DNA of 64,000 bases from Bacilli bacterium (lineage in GTDB: Bacteria > Bacillota_I > Bacilli_A > RF39 > UBA660). Where the stretch lies: positions 1 to 64,000 of the forward strand of contig JAFWJL010000001.1 of assembly GCA_017511605.1 (NCBI GenBank), given 5' to 3'. The position numbers and the translations under genes are program-made. A model generated the notes under the pieces. That model was not told the origin of the DNA. It did not search any database and saw nothing but the letters and a program-made list of their open reading frames with translations. Below are positions 52,190-60,686 of the stretch, one piece after another (within the stretch, counting starts at the first letter, position 1; every line of letters begins with the position of its first letter).

Positions 52190-53779
52190 ATGATACAAGT
52201 AAGTAATGTAAGCCTAAAATTTGGAAAAAGAACATTGTTTGAAGATGTTAATTTAAAATTTACCAATGGTAATTGCTATGGATTAATAGGAGCTAATGGT
52301 AGTGGAAAATCAACTTTTTTAAAACTATTAAGTGGAGAATTAGAAACTACTACTGGTGAAATTTCTATATCAAAAGGAGAAAGAATTTCTATTTTAAAGC
52401 AGGATCACTACGAATATGATGAAAAAAGAGTAATGGATGTTGTATTAATGGGTAATCCTAGATTATATGAAATAATTGAAGAAAAAGATAGAATGTACTC
52501 ACAAACAGAATTCTCTGAAGAAGATGGAATGAAATTAGCTAACCTAGAAGCAGAATTTATGGAATTAGATGGATGGAATGCCGAAGCAGATGCTGCTACT
52601 TTATTAAATAATTTAGGTATTAATGAAGAATTTCATTATTTAAATATGAAAGAAATACCAGTTAAATTAAGAGTTAAAGTATTACTTGCTCAAGCATTAT
52701 TTGGTAATCCTGATATTCTTCTTTTAGATGAACCAACAAACTCTCTAGACTTAGATGCTATCCGTTGGTTAGAAGAATTCTTAATTAATTTTAATAATAC
52801 AGTAATTATAGTATCTCATGATAGATATTTCTTAAATAAAGTTTGCACTCATATAGTTGATATTGATTATACAAAAATCAAATTATATGTAGGTAACTAT
52901 GACTTCTGGTATGAATCAAGTGAATTATTACAAAAACAAATGAGAGAATCAAATAAAAAGAAAGAAGAAAAAATAAAAGAATTACAAGCATTCATCGCAA
53001 GATTCTCAGCTAATGCATCAAAGTCTAAACAAGCAACTTCACGTAAGAAGATGTTAGAAAAAATAGAATTAGATGAAATAATACCTTCTTCAAGAAAATA
53101 TCCATATATTGATTTTAAAATAGAAAAAGAAGCAGGAAAAGAAATATTAAAAGTAGAAAACCTAGTAAAAGAAGTAGATGGAAAAAGAATAATTAATAAG
53201 ATATCATTCACAGTATTAAAAGGTGATAAAATCTGTTTTATTGCTAAAGATGATATGGTAAAAACAATGTTATTTAATATCTTATCTGGAAAAGAAAAAT
53301 ATGATAAAGGAACTATAGAGTGGGGTAAAACAATTATTCCAGAATATATTCCACAAGATAATACAAGTTATTTCAATACAGATAAAAATATATTAGAATG
53401 GTTAGGACAATATTATGATATAAAAGATGAAACAGTCACAAGAGGTTTCTTAGGAAGAATGTTATTCTCAGGTGATGATGTATTTAAAAAAGTAAATGTA
53501 TTATCAGGAGGAGAAAAAGCAAGATGTATGTTATCTAAAACAATGCTACAAGAACCAAACTTCTTAATTCTAGATGAGCCAACAAACCATCTTGATCTAG
53601 AAAGTATAACTTCTCTAAATAAAGGGTTAGAAAACTTTAAAGGAGAAATACTTTTCACATCACGTGACTATGAACTTAATAGAACAGTAGCTAATAGAGT
53701 AATAGAAATAAAAGAAGATGGTACTATTATAGATAGGCCAATGACTTATGAACAATATTTAGAAGAAAGTAAAAAGTAG
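52190..53779 (+). CDS. ABC-F family ATPase (YkpA/YbiT-like), asymmetric ATP sites
   Basis: 529 residues, two ABC domains joined by an ABC-F linker (about 235-300, basic helix). NBD1: Walker A GANGSGKS at 34-41, Walker B LLLDEPTN, H-switch SHDRYF, but the signature LSGGE is replaced by IPVKLR. NBD2: signature LSGGEKAR and Walker B ILDEPTNHLD intact, but Walker A reads AKDDMVKT and the H-switch reads TSRDYE without His. So the composite site NBD1-Walker A/NBD2-signature is complete and the other has lost all its key parts. ABC-F proteins act on the ribosome. No membrane domain. Confidence 0.9.
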   Translation: MIQVSNVSLKFGKRTLFEDVNLKFTNGNCYGLIGANGSGKSTFLKLLSGELETTTGEISISKGERISILKQDHYEYDEKRVMDVVLMGNPRLYEIIEEKDRMYSQTEFSEEDGMKLANLEAEFMELDGWNAEADAATLLNNLGINEEFHYLNMKEIPVKLRVKVLLAQALFGNPDILLLDEPTNSLDLDAIRWLEEFLINFNNTVIIVSHDRYFLNKVCTHIVDIDYTKIKLYVGNYDFWYESSELLQKQMRESNKKKEEKIKELQAFIARFSANASKSKQATSRKKMLEKIELDEIIPSSRKYPYIDFKIEKEAGKEILKVENLVKEVDGKRIINKISFTVLKGDKICFIAKDDMVKTMLFNILSGKEKYDKGTIEWGKTIIPEYIPQDNTSYFNTDKNILEWLGQYYDIKDETVTRGFLGRMLFSGDDVFKKVNVLSGGEKARCMLSKTMLQEPNFLILDEPTNHLDLESITSLNKGLENFKGEILFTSRDYELNRTVANRVIEIKEDGTIIDRPMTYEQYLEESKK

Positions 53780-53795
53780 TCTTTTTACTTTTTTA
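53766..53795 (+). terminator. intrinsic terminator
   Basis: An 11-bp stem 53766-53776/53781-53791 with a T-run; overlaps the end of the ABC-F gene. Confidence 0.75.
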
Positions 53796-53815
53796 ATTGA
53801 ATAATAAAATATCTG

Positions 53816-53824
53816 TGCTATAAT
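53816..53824 (+). promoter_or_regulatory. extended -10 promoter
   Basis: TGCTATAAT, 22 nt before the next ATG. Confidence 0.55.
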
Positions 53825-53846
53825 AAAATAAAAAAGAGGTCATACT

Positions 53847-54356
53847 ATGAATAAGAAACTACTAGGAATTATAGGGACATCATTAATAATAGTATTGCTA
53901 ATTATAAGTTTTATAATTCCAAATAAGGATAAAACACCAGAACAAATTACAATGGAAATTGTTTCAAAAGCAACAAATGAAAGTCAAAAAATAAAACCTG
54001 AAGAACAAAAAGAGTTTATTGAAATAAATATAGATGATTATCTTAATAAATATAATGAAAATGAAAAATCAATAGTGTTTGTCGGTAGATTAATATCCCA
54101 AGATTATCAAATAGTAGCGCCAATCTTACATAATTTAGCATATAAATATAATTTAGATATATATTATTTAAACTCAGATAATTTCACAACTGAAGATAAA
54201 ACAAAATTTGTAGAATCGGATACATTCTTTACTGAAGGATTTGGTTCAGCATTATTCACAATAATAGGTAATGGTAAACTACATGATATAGTTGATGGAA
54301 TAACAGATACTGAACATTATATAAAGTTTTTAAAAAGAAATGGATATATAAGTTAA
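53847..54356 (+). CDS. membrane-anchored thioredoxin-like protein without CxxC
   Basis: 169 residues. A signal anchor at 5-25, then a thioredoxin-like pattern: EFIEINIDDYLNKYNENEKS, strand SIVFVGRL, helix, strand LDIYYLNSD, and ALFTIIGNGKLHDIVDGI (cis-Pro strand replaced). No CxxC, so not a redox enzyme. It resembles the bacteriocin-transport accessory type. Twelve bases before a PH-domain gene, likely co-transcribed. Confidence 0.62.
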   Translation: MNKKLLGIIGTSLIIVLLIISFIIPNKDKTPEQITMEIVSKATNESQKIKPEEQKEFIEINIDDYLNKYNENEKSIVFVGRLISQDYQIVAPILHNLAYKYNLDIYYLNSDNFTTEDKTKFVESDTFFTEGFGSALFTIIGNGKLHDIVDGITDTEHYIKFLKRNGYIS

Positions 54357-54368
54357 GGAGGTTGCAGT

Positions 54369-54815
54369 ATGGGAGCAATATATAAAAGAGTATTAAGATT
54401 TAAACAAAAATATCCAAACACAGTAGCGTGGAGACTAGAAAAAAATGCTAGTGTTATTGAAAGACATTTAAATCCAGGAGAGGAAGTTAGATATGCGTTC
54501 GCTGCTCAGAAGAATGATAATATATTTAATATATTTGAAACAGCAGTAGTAGTCCTAACTACCAAAAGAATCTTAATAGGTAGAAAAAGAGTATTATATG
54601 GTTACTTTTTAAACTCAATCACACCTGATATGTTTAATGACTTAAAAGTACAAGGTGGATTACTTTGGGGTAAAGTACATATAGATACAGTAAAAGAATA
54701 TGTTACACTTTCTCATATAAGTAATAATGCCTTAACAGAAATAGAAACAGAAGTATCTACATACATGATGGAAGAAAAGAAAAAATACGCAAATGAATTA
54801 AGTGATGGAGACTAG
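54369..54815 (+). CDS. bacterial PH-domain protein
   Basis: 148 residues. An N-terminal helix, then a beta domain: LNPGEEVRYAFAAQ, TAVVVLTTKRILIGRKRV, YFLNSITPDMFNDLKVQGG and a C-terminal helix (about 125-145). The LTTKRILI strand is typical of bacterial PH (bPH) domains. The function is unknown. The AAGGAGG site overlaps the end of the preceding gene. Confidence 0.72.
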   Translation: MGAIYKRVLRFKQKYPNTVAWRLEKNASVIERHLNPGEEVRYAFAAQKNDNIFNIFETAVVVLTTKRILIGRKRVLYGYFLNSITPDMFNDLKVQGGLLWGKVHIDTVKEYVTLSHISNNALTEIETEVSTYMMEEKKKYANELSDGD

Positions 54816-54833
54816 GAATTAGTCTCTTTTTTT
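54808..54833 (+). terminator. intrinsic terminator
   Basis: Stem GAGACTA/TAGTCTC and seven T; overlaps the stop codon. Confidence 0.75.
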
Positions 54834-54841
54834 GTTATAAT
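54833..54841 (+). promoter_or_regulatory. extended -10 promoter
   Basis: TGTTATAAT, 15 nt before the next ATG: a very short leader. Confidence 0.55.
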
Positions 54842-54856
54842 TTATATGGTGGTAGT

Positions 54857-56047
54857 ATGAATAGAATTAAAAAAATAATTTTAGTAATATTCTTATTAGT
54901 ATTAGTATATTTTGGTTATAGAATACTAATCAAAGAACACGAAGTATCTTATACTATTGATAAGTATAGAATCAAAGAACACTTTTATATAAATAAAAAT
55001 CACTATTATGATTTAATTATTTCTAAAGATAAACTAAATTATACTTATACATTGGATAAAAACTTATCTAAAGAAAAAAGAATTATAAAAGAAATAAAAA
55101 CATATAAAAGTAATAATTTAGTATGTATAGTTCCTATATATAAAGAGAATATAGAATTAAACGTATATTGTAATTTAGATAATGAAGAAGTATCTAATGA
55201 TTATTTAATTAAAACTTATAATAATGATTTTAAAATTATTAAAAAGAAAATTAAAAAGTATAAAATAAAATATCCAAGTAATAAAAATATATATAAAAAA
55301 TATAAAAAGAACACAGTATTTCAAAATAATATATTAGATAATTATAATTATTATATATGGAACTATAAAGGAATATTAGTTTTAAATAATAAAGAATTAA
55401 AATACCAAAAAATATTAAATTATGATTTATATGATAATATAATGGCTGTTTCTATAGATAGATATTATGTATTATTTGAAAATACAGATGTAAATGGAAT
55501 TAAGAATATTTATTACTATGACTCTAAAAATAAGAAATTAAATACATTTAAATTAAAAGAAAAATTATCTAAGGATTCATATATTAATGGAGTAGTGGAT
55601 AATTATATTTATGTTACTGATCGAAAAAATAAAAAGGAATATAAAATCAATATATTAAAGAAAATAATTACTCAAGTAGACGATGACATAAACTATATAA
55701 CATACCAAAATAATAAGAAAAAAGAATTATCTAAAAGTGATTTCTTTATGAATGACCAATATTTTGATAATACTTATACAGTAGACAATAAAATAAAAGA
55801 TAATAATTATTATTACTACTATAAAAATAATAGAATTTATAAATCATTAGATACTAATAAAAAACATTCTAAATTACTATTAGAATTAGAAGATATAAAA
55901 GAGTGGAAAGTATATAATGATATAATCGTTATTATGGCAAAAGATACAATATATCAGTATACAGAAAAAGAAGGATTAAGAAAAATAGTAAAAAGTAATG
56001 AATTAAAATATAATTATAAAAATATATATAAAATAGGGAAGAAATAA
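54857..56047 (+). CDS. membrane-anchored extracytoplasmic protein, unknown
   Basis: 396 residues, one N-terminal membrane helix (about 5-24), the rest outside. Very rich in Tyr, Asn, Lys and Ile. Repeated strand-turn blocks (RYYVLFENTDVNG, NIYYYDSKNKK, NYIYVTDRKNK, IIVIMAKDTIYQY) suggest a beta-propeller. Not recognised. Its composition is even more AT-rich than its neighbours. It precedes a tRNA operon. Confidence 0.7.
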   Translation: MNRIKKIILVIFLLVLVYFGYRILIKEHEVSYTIDKYRIKEHFYINKNHYYDLIISKDKLNYTYTLDKNLSKEKRIIKEIKTYKSNNLVCIVPIYKENIELNVYCNLDNEEVSNDYLIKTYNNDFKIIKKKIKKYKIKYPSNKNIYKKYKKNTVFQNNILDNYNYYIWNYKGILVLNNKELKYQKILNYDLYDNIMAVSIDRYYVLFENTDVNGIKNIYYYDSKNKKLNTFKLKEKLSKDSYINGVVDNYIYVTDRKNKKEYKINILKKIITQVDDDINYITYQNNKKKELSKSDFFMNDQYFDNTYTVDNKIKDNNYYYYYKNNRIYKSLDTNKKHSKLLLELEDIKEWKVYNDIIVIMAKDTIYQYTEKEGLRKIVKSNELKYNYKNIYKIGKK

Positions 56048-56063
56048 ACTTTCCTATTTTTTT
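56031..56063 (+). terminator. intrinsic terminator
   Basis: An 11-bp stem 56031-56041/56049-56059 with T-tail. Confidence 0.75.
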
Positions 56064-56073
56064 AATAAAATTG

Positions 56074-56102
56074 TTGAAATATAAATATCTATTTGATATA
56101 AT
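56074..56102 (+). promoter_or_regulatory. promoter of tRNA-Cys/tRNA-Gly operon
   Basis: TTGAAA, 17-nt spacer, TATAAT preceded by TGA. Confidence 0.75.
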
Positions 56103-56115
56103 CATAAGTGCAGAT

Positions 56116-56189
56116 GGGGTTATAGCCAAGTGGTAAGGCGTGGGTCTGCAACACCCTGATCGTTGGTTCAAATCCGACTAGCCCCTCCA
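56116..56189 (+). tRNA. tRNA-Cys (anticodon GCA)
   Basis: Acceptor GGGGTTA/TAGCCCC with one G-T pair, anticodon loop CTGCAAC (GCA), discriminator T73 as required for Cys identity, encoded CCA. Confidence 0.95.
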
Positions 56190-56193
56190 AATT

Positions 56194-56268
56194 GCGAACG
56201 TGGTTCAATGGTTAGAATACGGCCTTGCCAAGGCTGTGATGGGGGTTCGATTCCCCTCGTTCGCTCCA
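56194..56268 (+). tRNA. tRNA-Gly (anticodon GCC)
   Basis: Acceptor GCGAACG/CGTTCGC, anticodon loop TTGCCAA (GCC), T arm GGGGG TTCGATT CCCCT, encoded CCA. Four bases after tRNA-Cys; same transcript. Confidence 0.95.
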
Positions 56269-56279
56269 TAGTAAAATAT

Positions 56280-56307
56280 AACTTATGAAAAATCATAAGT
56301 TTTTTTA
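56280..56307 (+). terminator. terminator of tRNA operon
   Basis: Perfect 9-bp stem 56280-56288/56293-56301 and T-run. Confidence 0.85.
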
Positions 56308-56358
56308 TTGTGTTTATAAAAATAGATATGTATAATAATAAGTCAAGGAGATAACGTT

Positions 56359-57366
56359 ATGTATAGAATAAAAGCAAAAGATTTAGTAAATTCTGATGAA
56401 TTTGTAAGAGAACCAGTAGATAAAGAAGTAAATGATATACTTGCATCTAAAGATAAAAGATTTATTATAACTGGTGGTACCGGAATAGGAAAAAGTACTG
56501 TTTTACGAAGCATAGAAAATAGGGGAATTGGTTCTAATAAACTAACAATATATCAATGCCCAGAAGGTATAAGCTATATGGGAATAGAGCCAGGTGAAAA
56601 ATATTCAAAAGAATCATTTGATACTTTTTATGAATTATACTTCACAAGAAGAATTCTATGGTATATTGAAAAAAATTATCCTTTAACATTTAAAAAATAT
56701 TTTGAGAAAGATAAAGCATTAGTAGAACACCTAACAGACGAAGCTTATGACGCACTTAATGGTGTGGAATATATTATCGCCAATGGATATGTAAAATTTA
56801 AAACTAACGTTTCTGTAGGAGAATTATCAACAAATATAATAAGAAAAATTCGTGATGTATTAGAATTAGAAGAATTAAATATCACAATAGATAGATTTGA
56901 TCAAATGAATAATTGTAGTAAATGTGTACAAGAAATATATACAAATTATTTTGATCTATTTGATAAAACTATAATTGTCTCAGATGATCCAAATTTAGAT
57001 AAAGAAGAATTAACATCTAAAGGATATAATATAAAACAAATATCATATGGAAAAGATAAAGAAGTAGTAAGAGAAATAATCAAACGTAGAATAGAGCAAG
57101 TAAGAAGAGAAAACGTATACAAAGAAGACAAAAATAAACAAAAAGTGCCACAAAAAATATTTATGAGTGATGAATTCTTAGATAAAATAGTAGATTTAAA
57201 TGGTAATATTAATATGATTTTAGACGCAATGTATGATGCTAATAATTCATTAGGTTGGAGTGACAAAACACCATTTGATCAAATATTAATTAATACTAAA
57301 AAGAAACTAAATGAACAAGAAAAAAGATACCAAAAAATAAAACAACCAACAATTTTATACTTATAA
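56359..57366 (+). CDS. P-loop ATPase, unknown role
   Basis: 335 residues, soluble. Walker A GGTGIGKSTVLRSIE at about 39-53. A helical middle part (about 80-160) is followed by ELNITIDRFDQMNNC, where the Asp may be the Walker B residue, and KTIIVSDDPNLD, a sensor-like strand. C-terminal winged-helix or lid-like helices (DKIVDLNGNINMILDAMYD). It resembles STAND/ORC-type AAA+ proteins in order of motifs; no partner domain. Confidence 0.72.
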   Translation: MYRIKAKDLVNSDEFVREPVDKEVNDILASKDKRFIITGGTGIGKSTVLRSIENRGIGSNKLTIYQCPEGISYMGIEPGEKYSKESFDTFYELYFTRRILWYIEKNYPLTFKKYFEKDKALVEHLTDEAYDALNGVEYIIANGYVKFKTNVSVGELSTNIIRKIRDVLELEELNITIDRFDQMNNCSKCVQEIYTNYFDLFDKTIIVSDDPNLDKEELTSKGYNIKQISYGKDKEVVREIIKRRIEQVRRENVYKEDKNKQKVPQKIFMSDEFLDKIVDLNGNINMILDAMYDANNSLGWSDKTPFDQILINTKKKLNEQEKRYQKIKQPTILYL

Positions 57367-57396
57367 AAAAACTCGGTTAATTCCGAGTTTTATTTT
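57366..57396. terminator. bidirectional terminator
   Basis: Stem AACTCGG/CCGAGTT with A- and T-runs, between convergent genes. Confidence 0.85.
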
Positions 57397-58250
57397 TTCT
57401 TTTTATTCTTCTTTATTATATTATCAGGAATCTCAAATGGTTTAGCAGCAGGCTCCATTAAGAATTCAGGATTAGCAAATAGATATTCAATTGCTTTTAA
57501 TGCCCTACAGAAATAGAAACCATCTTCAATTCTTTCATCAAGAGTAATTCCTAGATTCATCATATATTTACCATTAACTTCAGTAATTTCACCAAATGTG
57601 GCAAGCCCGCTTGAAGTTCCTAAATTAGCTAGGTTATGATAAATTCCAGGAGTTCTAAATGTACCTAAGTTAGATACTATTATTGAACTATAATAAATGT
57701 TTTCATCTGCAATACTACCAGGCAAACCAAACTTACAATCTACCCATTTTAGTATTCCTACTAAAGAAGATCTTATTGGTCTCCAAATATGTCCAATCTT
57801 ATCAACAACATTATTAGCACCATCAGTATTAGCATTAGATTTTTTATCTCGTATTTTATCAACTCTAGCCTTTATATTTTTAGATATGTCAATTATAGTA
57901 TCATCCTTACCAATAGGTAAGCATGTCATAAATTCTTCACTAGTATCGTTAAATTCTGCTTTAGCTACGAAGGCGATTGATACATCATCATGTTCATATA
58001 ATGTTCTATTTTGTACAAATCTATTTAATTTAGGATATTTATAAATTATCTTTCCTAATATATGTACAAATCCATGAAAGAATGTTATATCTTCATTCTT
58101 TTTCTTTAATTCTTTGATATATTTTACAAATTCAGTTACATCAATATCAGCATTCATATATACTTCAGCCTCACATCTATTTGGTTTTAAATCAAACATA
58201 ATGTTTTGCATACCAGTAACATCTTTAACTTTATGTCCTTTTCTTGCCAT
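57390..58250 (-). CDS. E2-like acyltransferase domain protein lacking catalytic His
   Basis: 286 residues: only a CAT/E2 (2-oxoacid dehydrogenase acyltransferase) catalytic-type domain, with no lipoyl or subunit-binding domain. VYMNADIDVTEFVKYIKELK begins the fold; SSIIVSNLGTFRTPGIYHNL and FGEITEVNGKYMMNLGITLD match the E2 core. Where E2 enzymes have DHRVxDG, this has DERIEDG, so the catalytic His is Glu. It is probably not an acyltransferase of the usual kind. Basic C-terminal tail. Start follows GAGGTAA. Confidence 0.8.
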   Translation of the reverse strand: MARKGHKVKDVTGMQNIMFDLKPNRCEAEVYMNADIDVTEFVKYIKELKKKNEDITFFHGFVHILGKIIYKYPKLNRFVQNRTLYEHDDVSIAFVAKAEFNDTSEEFMTCLPIGKDDTIIDISKNIKARVDKIRDKKSNANTDGANNVVDKIGHIWRPIRSSLVGILKWVDCKFGLPGSIADENIYYSSIIVSNLGTFRTPGIYHNLANLGTSSGLATFGEITEVNGKYMMNLGITLDERIEDGFYFCRALKAIEYLFANPEFLMEPAAKPFEIPDNIIKKNKKKK

Positions 58251-58292
58251 TTAAATTACCTCAATTCTTCAATATGTTATAAATCTATTATA

Positions 58293-58329
58293 CATAAAAA
58301 AAATAAAACTAGTCAACCTGACTAGTTTT
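58293..58329 (-). terminator. terminator of coaC-coaB-aldolase operon
   Basis: Minus-strand 11-bp stem 58305-58315/58319-58329 and T-rich tail; overlaps the stop codon of the aldolase gene. Confidence 0.75.
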
Positions 58330-59419
58330 TTACTTTTTGGAAACCTCTATCAAGAATCTCTTCAACATTCTTTAATTCTTCTGGAAATTGTCTAGGAATA
58401 AATGATGCTGTTTTTAAATTGGCAACAGAATCTGCAAGTAATAAACATCCATGTCCTAAATAATTAATTCTATATGCTGGTAAATTATAATTACCATTAT
58501 ATTCTTTTTGAATTACTTCATCAATTTCATCAATCTCATTTAATGAACCACATGGTACAGGCATTTCAGTATATTTTCCATCTTCTACATAGCAATGAGA
58601 ATGAATCATATAATTGATTCTAGGAAACGAAGTATATAGATGCGCCTGAGTAATTGCATCTTTAGATGCTTTATTAATTCCATAGTAACGTAATAATCCA
58701 TTATCTAATCTGCATGCTACAAAATTATCTTTATCAATTTTACTCTTATCTACATCTCTTTTAGAAACATAGATGTAACCATCTCCTCTAAAAGAAGCAT
58801 TTCCCATAAATCTTGTGACACCTTCAGAATGATCAATTGTTTTATGAAAAGTCTCAGCTGATTCTTTTACAAATTCAAAGAACTCATGATCATTAGGAAT
58901 TTCAATATCTCCTTCAATAGAATAGGTATGTTGTCTTCTGATGGTTTGGAGAAAAACAAGTCTTTTATAAATATGTTCTACTAAATCAGGAATACTTGTT
59001 CCCTCATACCATTTAACACCTAAAGGATCTGTTAAAAGAGATTTGAATACACCATTATCTTGTTTTGAAAATTCAATTGAAAGATTATGCCTTTCTTTAA
59101 TTGCTTTATTTAATACTTCAACAAAAGGATATTTGTTATTATCATTTCTTTTTGCTCCAATAAAGATAGCATATGGATTAATAGCTTTAACATCTCTTAC
59201 TTTAGGTAAAGAATTATCTACATGTGCAAACCAACAAACTACGCCATAATTTCTAACAGATTTTAAAACACTTTCTAGATCATTATAATTACCACCATTT
59301 AAGCATGTAACTTCATCACTATATTTAGAAAATTCTTCATAAAACTTTCTGATAAATCCAGATTCTTTTCCTTTATCTAAATCCCAATTACCACCTACAA
59401 TTAATATTTTTTTATTCAT
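58322..59419 (-). CDS. class II aldolase/adducin-domain fusion protein in the coaBC operon
   Basis: 365 residues. The first 165 residues are a Rossmann-like domain (KKILIVGGNWDLDKGKESGF; NYGVVCWFAHVD). From about 175 follows a class II aldolase/adducin head: GNASFRGDGYIYVSKRDVDK binds phosphate and IHSHCYVEDG plus LGHGCLLLAD carry the His metal ligands. These look intact, so a lyase or epimerase acting on a phosphorylated small molecule is possible. It overlaps coaB by 8 nt and has its own GGAGG, so it belongs to that operon; a role in pantothenate/CoA metabolism is inferred from context only. Confidence 0.75.
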   Translation of the reverse strand: MNKKILIVGGNWDLDKGKESGFIRKFYEEFSKYSDEVTCLNGGNYNDLESVLKSVRNYGVVCWFAHVDNSLPKVRDVKAINPYAIFIGAKRNDNNKYPFVEVLNKAIKERHNLSIEFSKQDNGVFKSLLTDPLGVKWYEGTSIPDLVEHIYKRLVFLQTIRRQHTYSIEGDIEIPNDHEFFEFVKESAETFHKTIDHSEGVTRFMGNASFRGDGYIYVSKRDVDKSKIDKDNFVACRLDNGLLRYYGINKASKDAITQAHLYTSFPRINYMIHSHCYVEDGKYTEMPVPCGSLNEIDEIDEVIQKEYNGNYNLPAYRINYLGHGCLLLADSVANLKTASFIPRQFPEELKNVEEILDRGFQKVKN

Positions 59420-60125
59420 AATTAAACCTCCTTACTAATTTTTTAGCAATATCTTCTTTACCATTTGCTTCCTCTATATTATCTTTTGTATCAATAATAT
59501 AAGCAGTATGATTACCTTCTCTAATAGTAGATAAATCATTGGCTACTACTAAATCACATTTGTTTTTATTTCTTAATTTTTTAGCTACATCAATCAATTC
59601 TTCTTTAGATACTCCATCTAATAGTTTGAATCCAACTAAGAAAGTTTTAGGACTTAATTTCTTAATCAAAGAAATAATTTTTGGAGTAGGTCTAAGTACT
59701 ATAACTAGACTATTCTCACTAGAAGATAGTTTATTACCCTCGATAACTTCAATGTGACGAAATGCTTCATCAACATCATCATTATGTATAATACTATATT
59801 TAATCTTATCAATTGTAGTAGCATAATCTTTCATATAATCAGATACAGCCATTGAATGGATGAAATAGTCAATTGATTCATTAGTTAAAACATTTTCAAC
59901 TTCTCTTTTTAAATCCATAGTTCCTTCAATTTCTATAATTTTAACTCTTTCATCATCAGGTCTAAATGCACCTTTAGTACAGATGTAATAAATAAATACA
60001 TCATCTCTTTTCAATAATTCATTAGCTATAGTCATTCCTAACTTTCCACTAGATGAATTAGTAATCTTTCTAACATTATCAATTCTTTCACTGGTTCCTC
60101 CAGCAGTTATAACAATTTTTTTCAT
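59412..60125 (-). CDS. coaB: phosphopantothenate-cysteine ligase (stand-alone CoaB)
   Basis: 237 residues, the length of the separate CoaB of streptococci. ITAGGTSERIDNVRKITNSS is the CoaB entry (GGTxExID.VR.ItN.SSG), followed by GKLGMTIANELLKR. SDYMKDYAT and a C-terminal CDLVVANDL complete it. It joins cysteine to 4'-phosphopantothenate. One base after coaC and 8 nt overlapping the aldolase gene. Confidence 0.92.
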   Translation of the reverse strand: MKKIVITAGGTSERIDNVRKITNSSSGKLGMTIANELLKRDDVFIYYICTKGAFRPDDERVKIIEIEGTMDLKREVENVLTNESIDYFIHSMAVSDYMKDYATTIDKIKYSIIHNDDVDEAFRHIEVIEGNKLSSSENSLVIVLRPTPKIISLIKKLSPKTFLVGFKLLDGVSKEELIDVAKKLRNKNKCDLVVANDLSTIREGNHTAYIIDTKDNIEEANGKEDIAKKLVRRFNYE

Positions 60126-60126
60126 A

Positions 60127-60675
60127 TTATTTTTTCTCCTTTACTAATACTTTTACATAATCAATTATGTCTTCGTTTTTAGCTAATTTACCTTTACCAT
60201 CATACCCACAAGCAAGATGCCCAGTAGCTGGTTCAATAAATTTATAACCATAATCTCTTAATTTCTTAATATTATCTTGAACGATAGGGTTACTATACAT
60301 TCCATCATTCATAGCTGGTGCAAATACTACAGGTGCTTTAGTAGCCATAATAGTAGTGGATAACATATCATCAGCAATTCCATTAGCAACTTTACCTAAT
60401 ATATTAGCTGTTGCTGGTACTATTAAGAATAAATCTGCTTTTCTAGCTAAACTAATATGTTCAACTTCTCTATGATCAGGTCTTTCAAACATATCAGTTA
60501 TAACTTTATTTCCTGATAAAGTTTCCAGCGTTAATGGAGTAATAAATTCACAAGCATTCTTTGTCATAATTACATCTACATTAGCTCCTTCGCTTTTTAA
60601 ATAACTAACTATACCACATGCTTTATAAGCAGCAATTCCTCCAGTTATTCCTATAACAATATTTATATTTTTCAT
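60127..60675 (-). CDS. coaC: phosphopantothenoylcysteine decarboxylase (stand-alone CoaC)
   Basis: 182 residues, matching separate CoaC. Flavin-binding start VIGITGGIAAYKACGIVSYL, active-site His in HREVEHISLA (near 73), PATANILGKVANGIADD, PAMN motif (APAMNDGMYSNP) and the flexible flap with Cys (LACGYDGKGKL). It decarboxylates the CoaB product to 4'-phosphopantetheine. Two unknown zinc-module genes precede it on the same transcript. Confidence 0.94.
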   Translation of the reverse strand: MKNINIVIGITGGIAAYKACGIVSYLKSEGANVDVIMTKNACEFITPLTLETLSGNKVITDMFERPDHREVEHISLARKADLFLIVPATANILGKVANGIADDMLSTTIMATKAPVVFAPAMNDGMYSNPIVQDNIKKLRDYGYKFIEPATGHLACGYDGKGKLAKNEDIIDYVKVLVKEKK

Positions 60676-60686
60676 ATTAATTCCTC

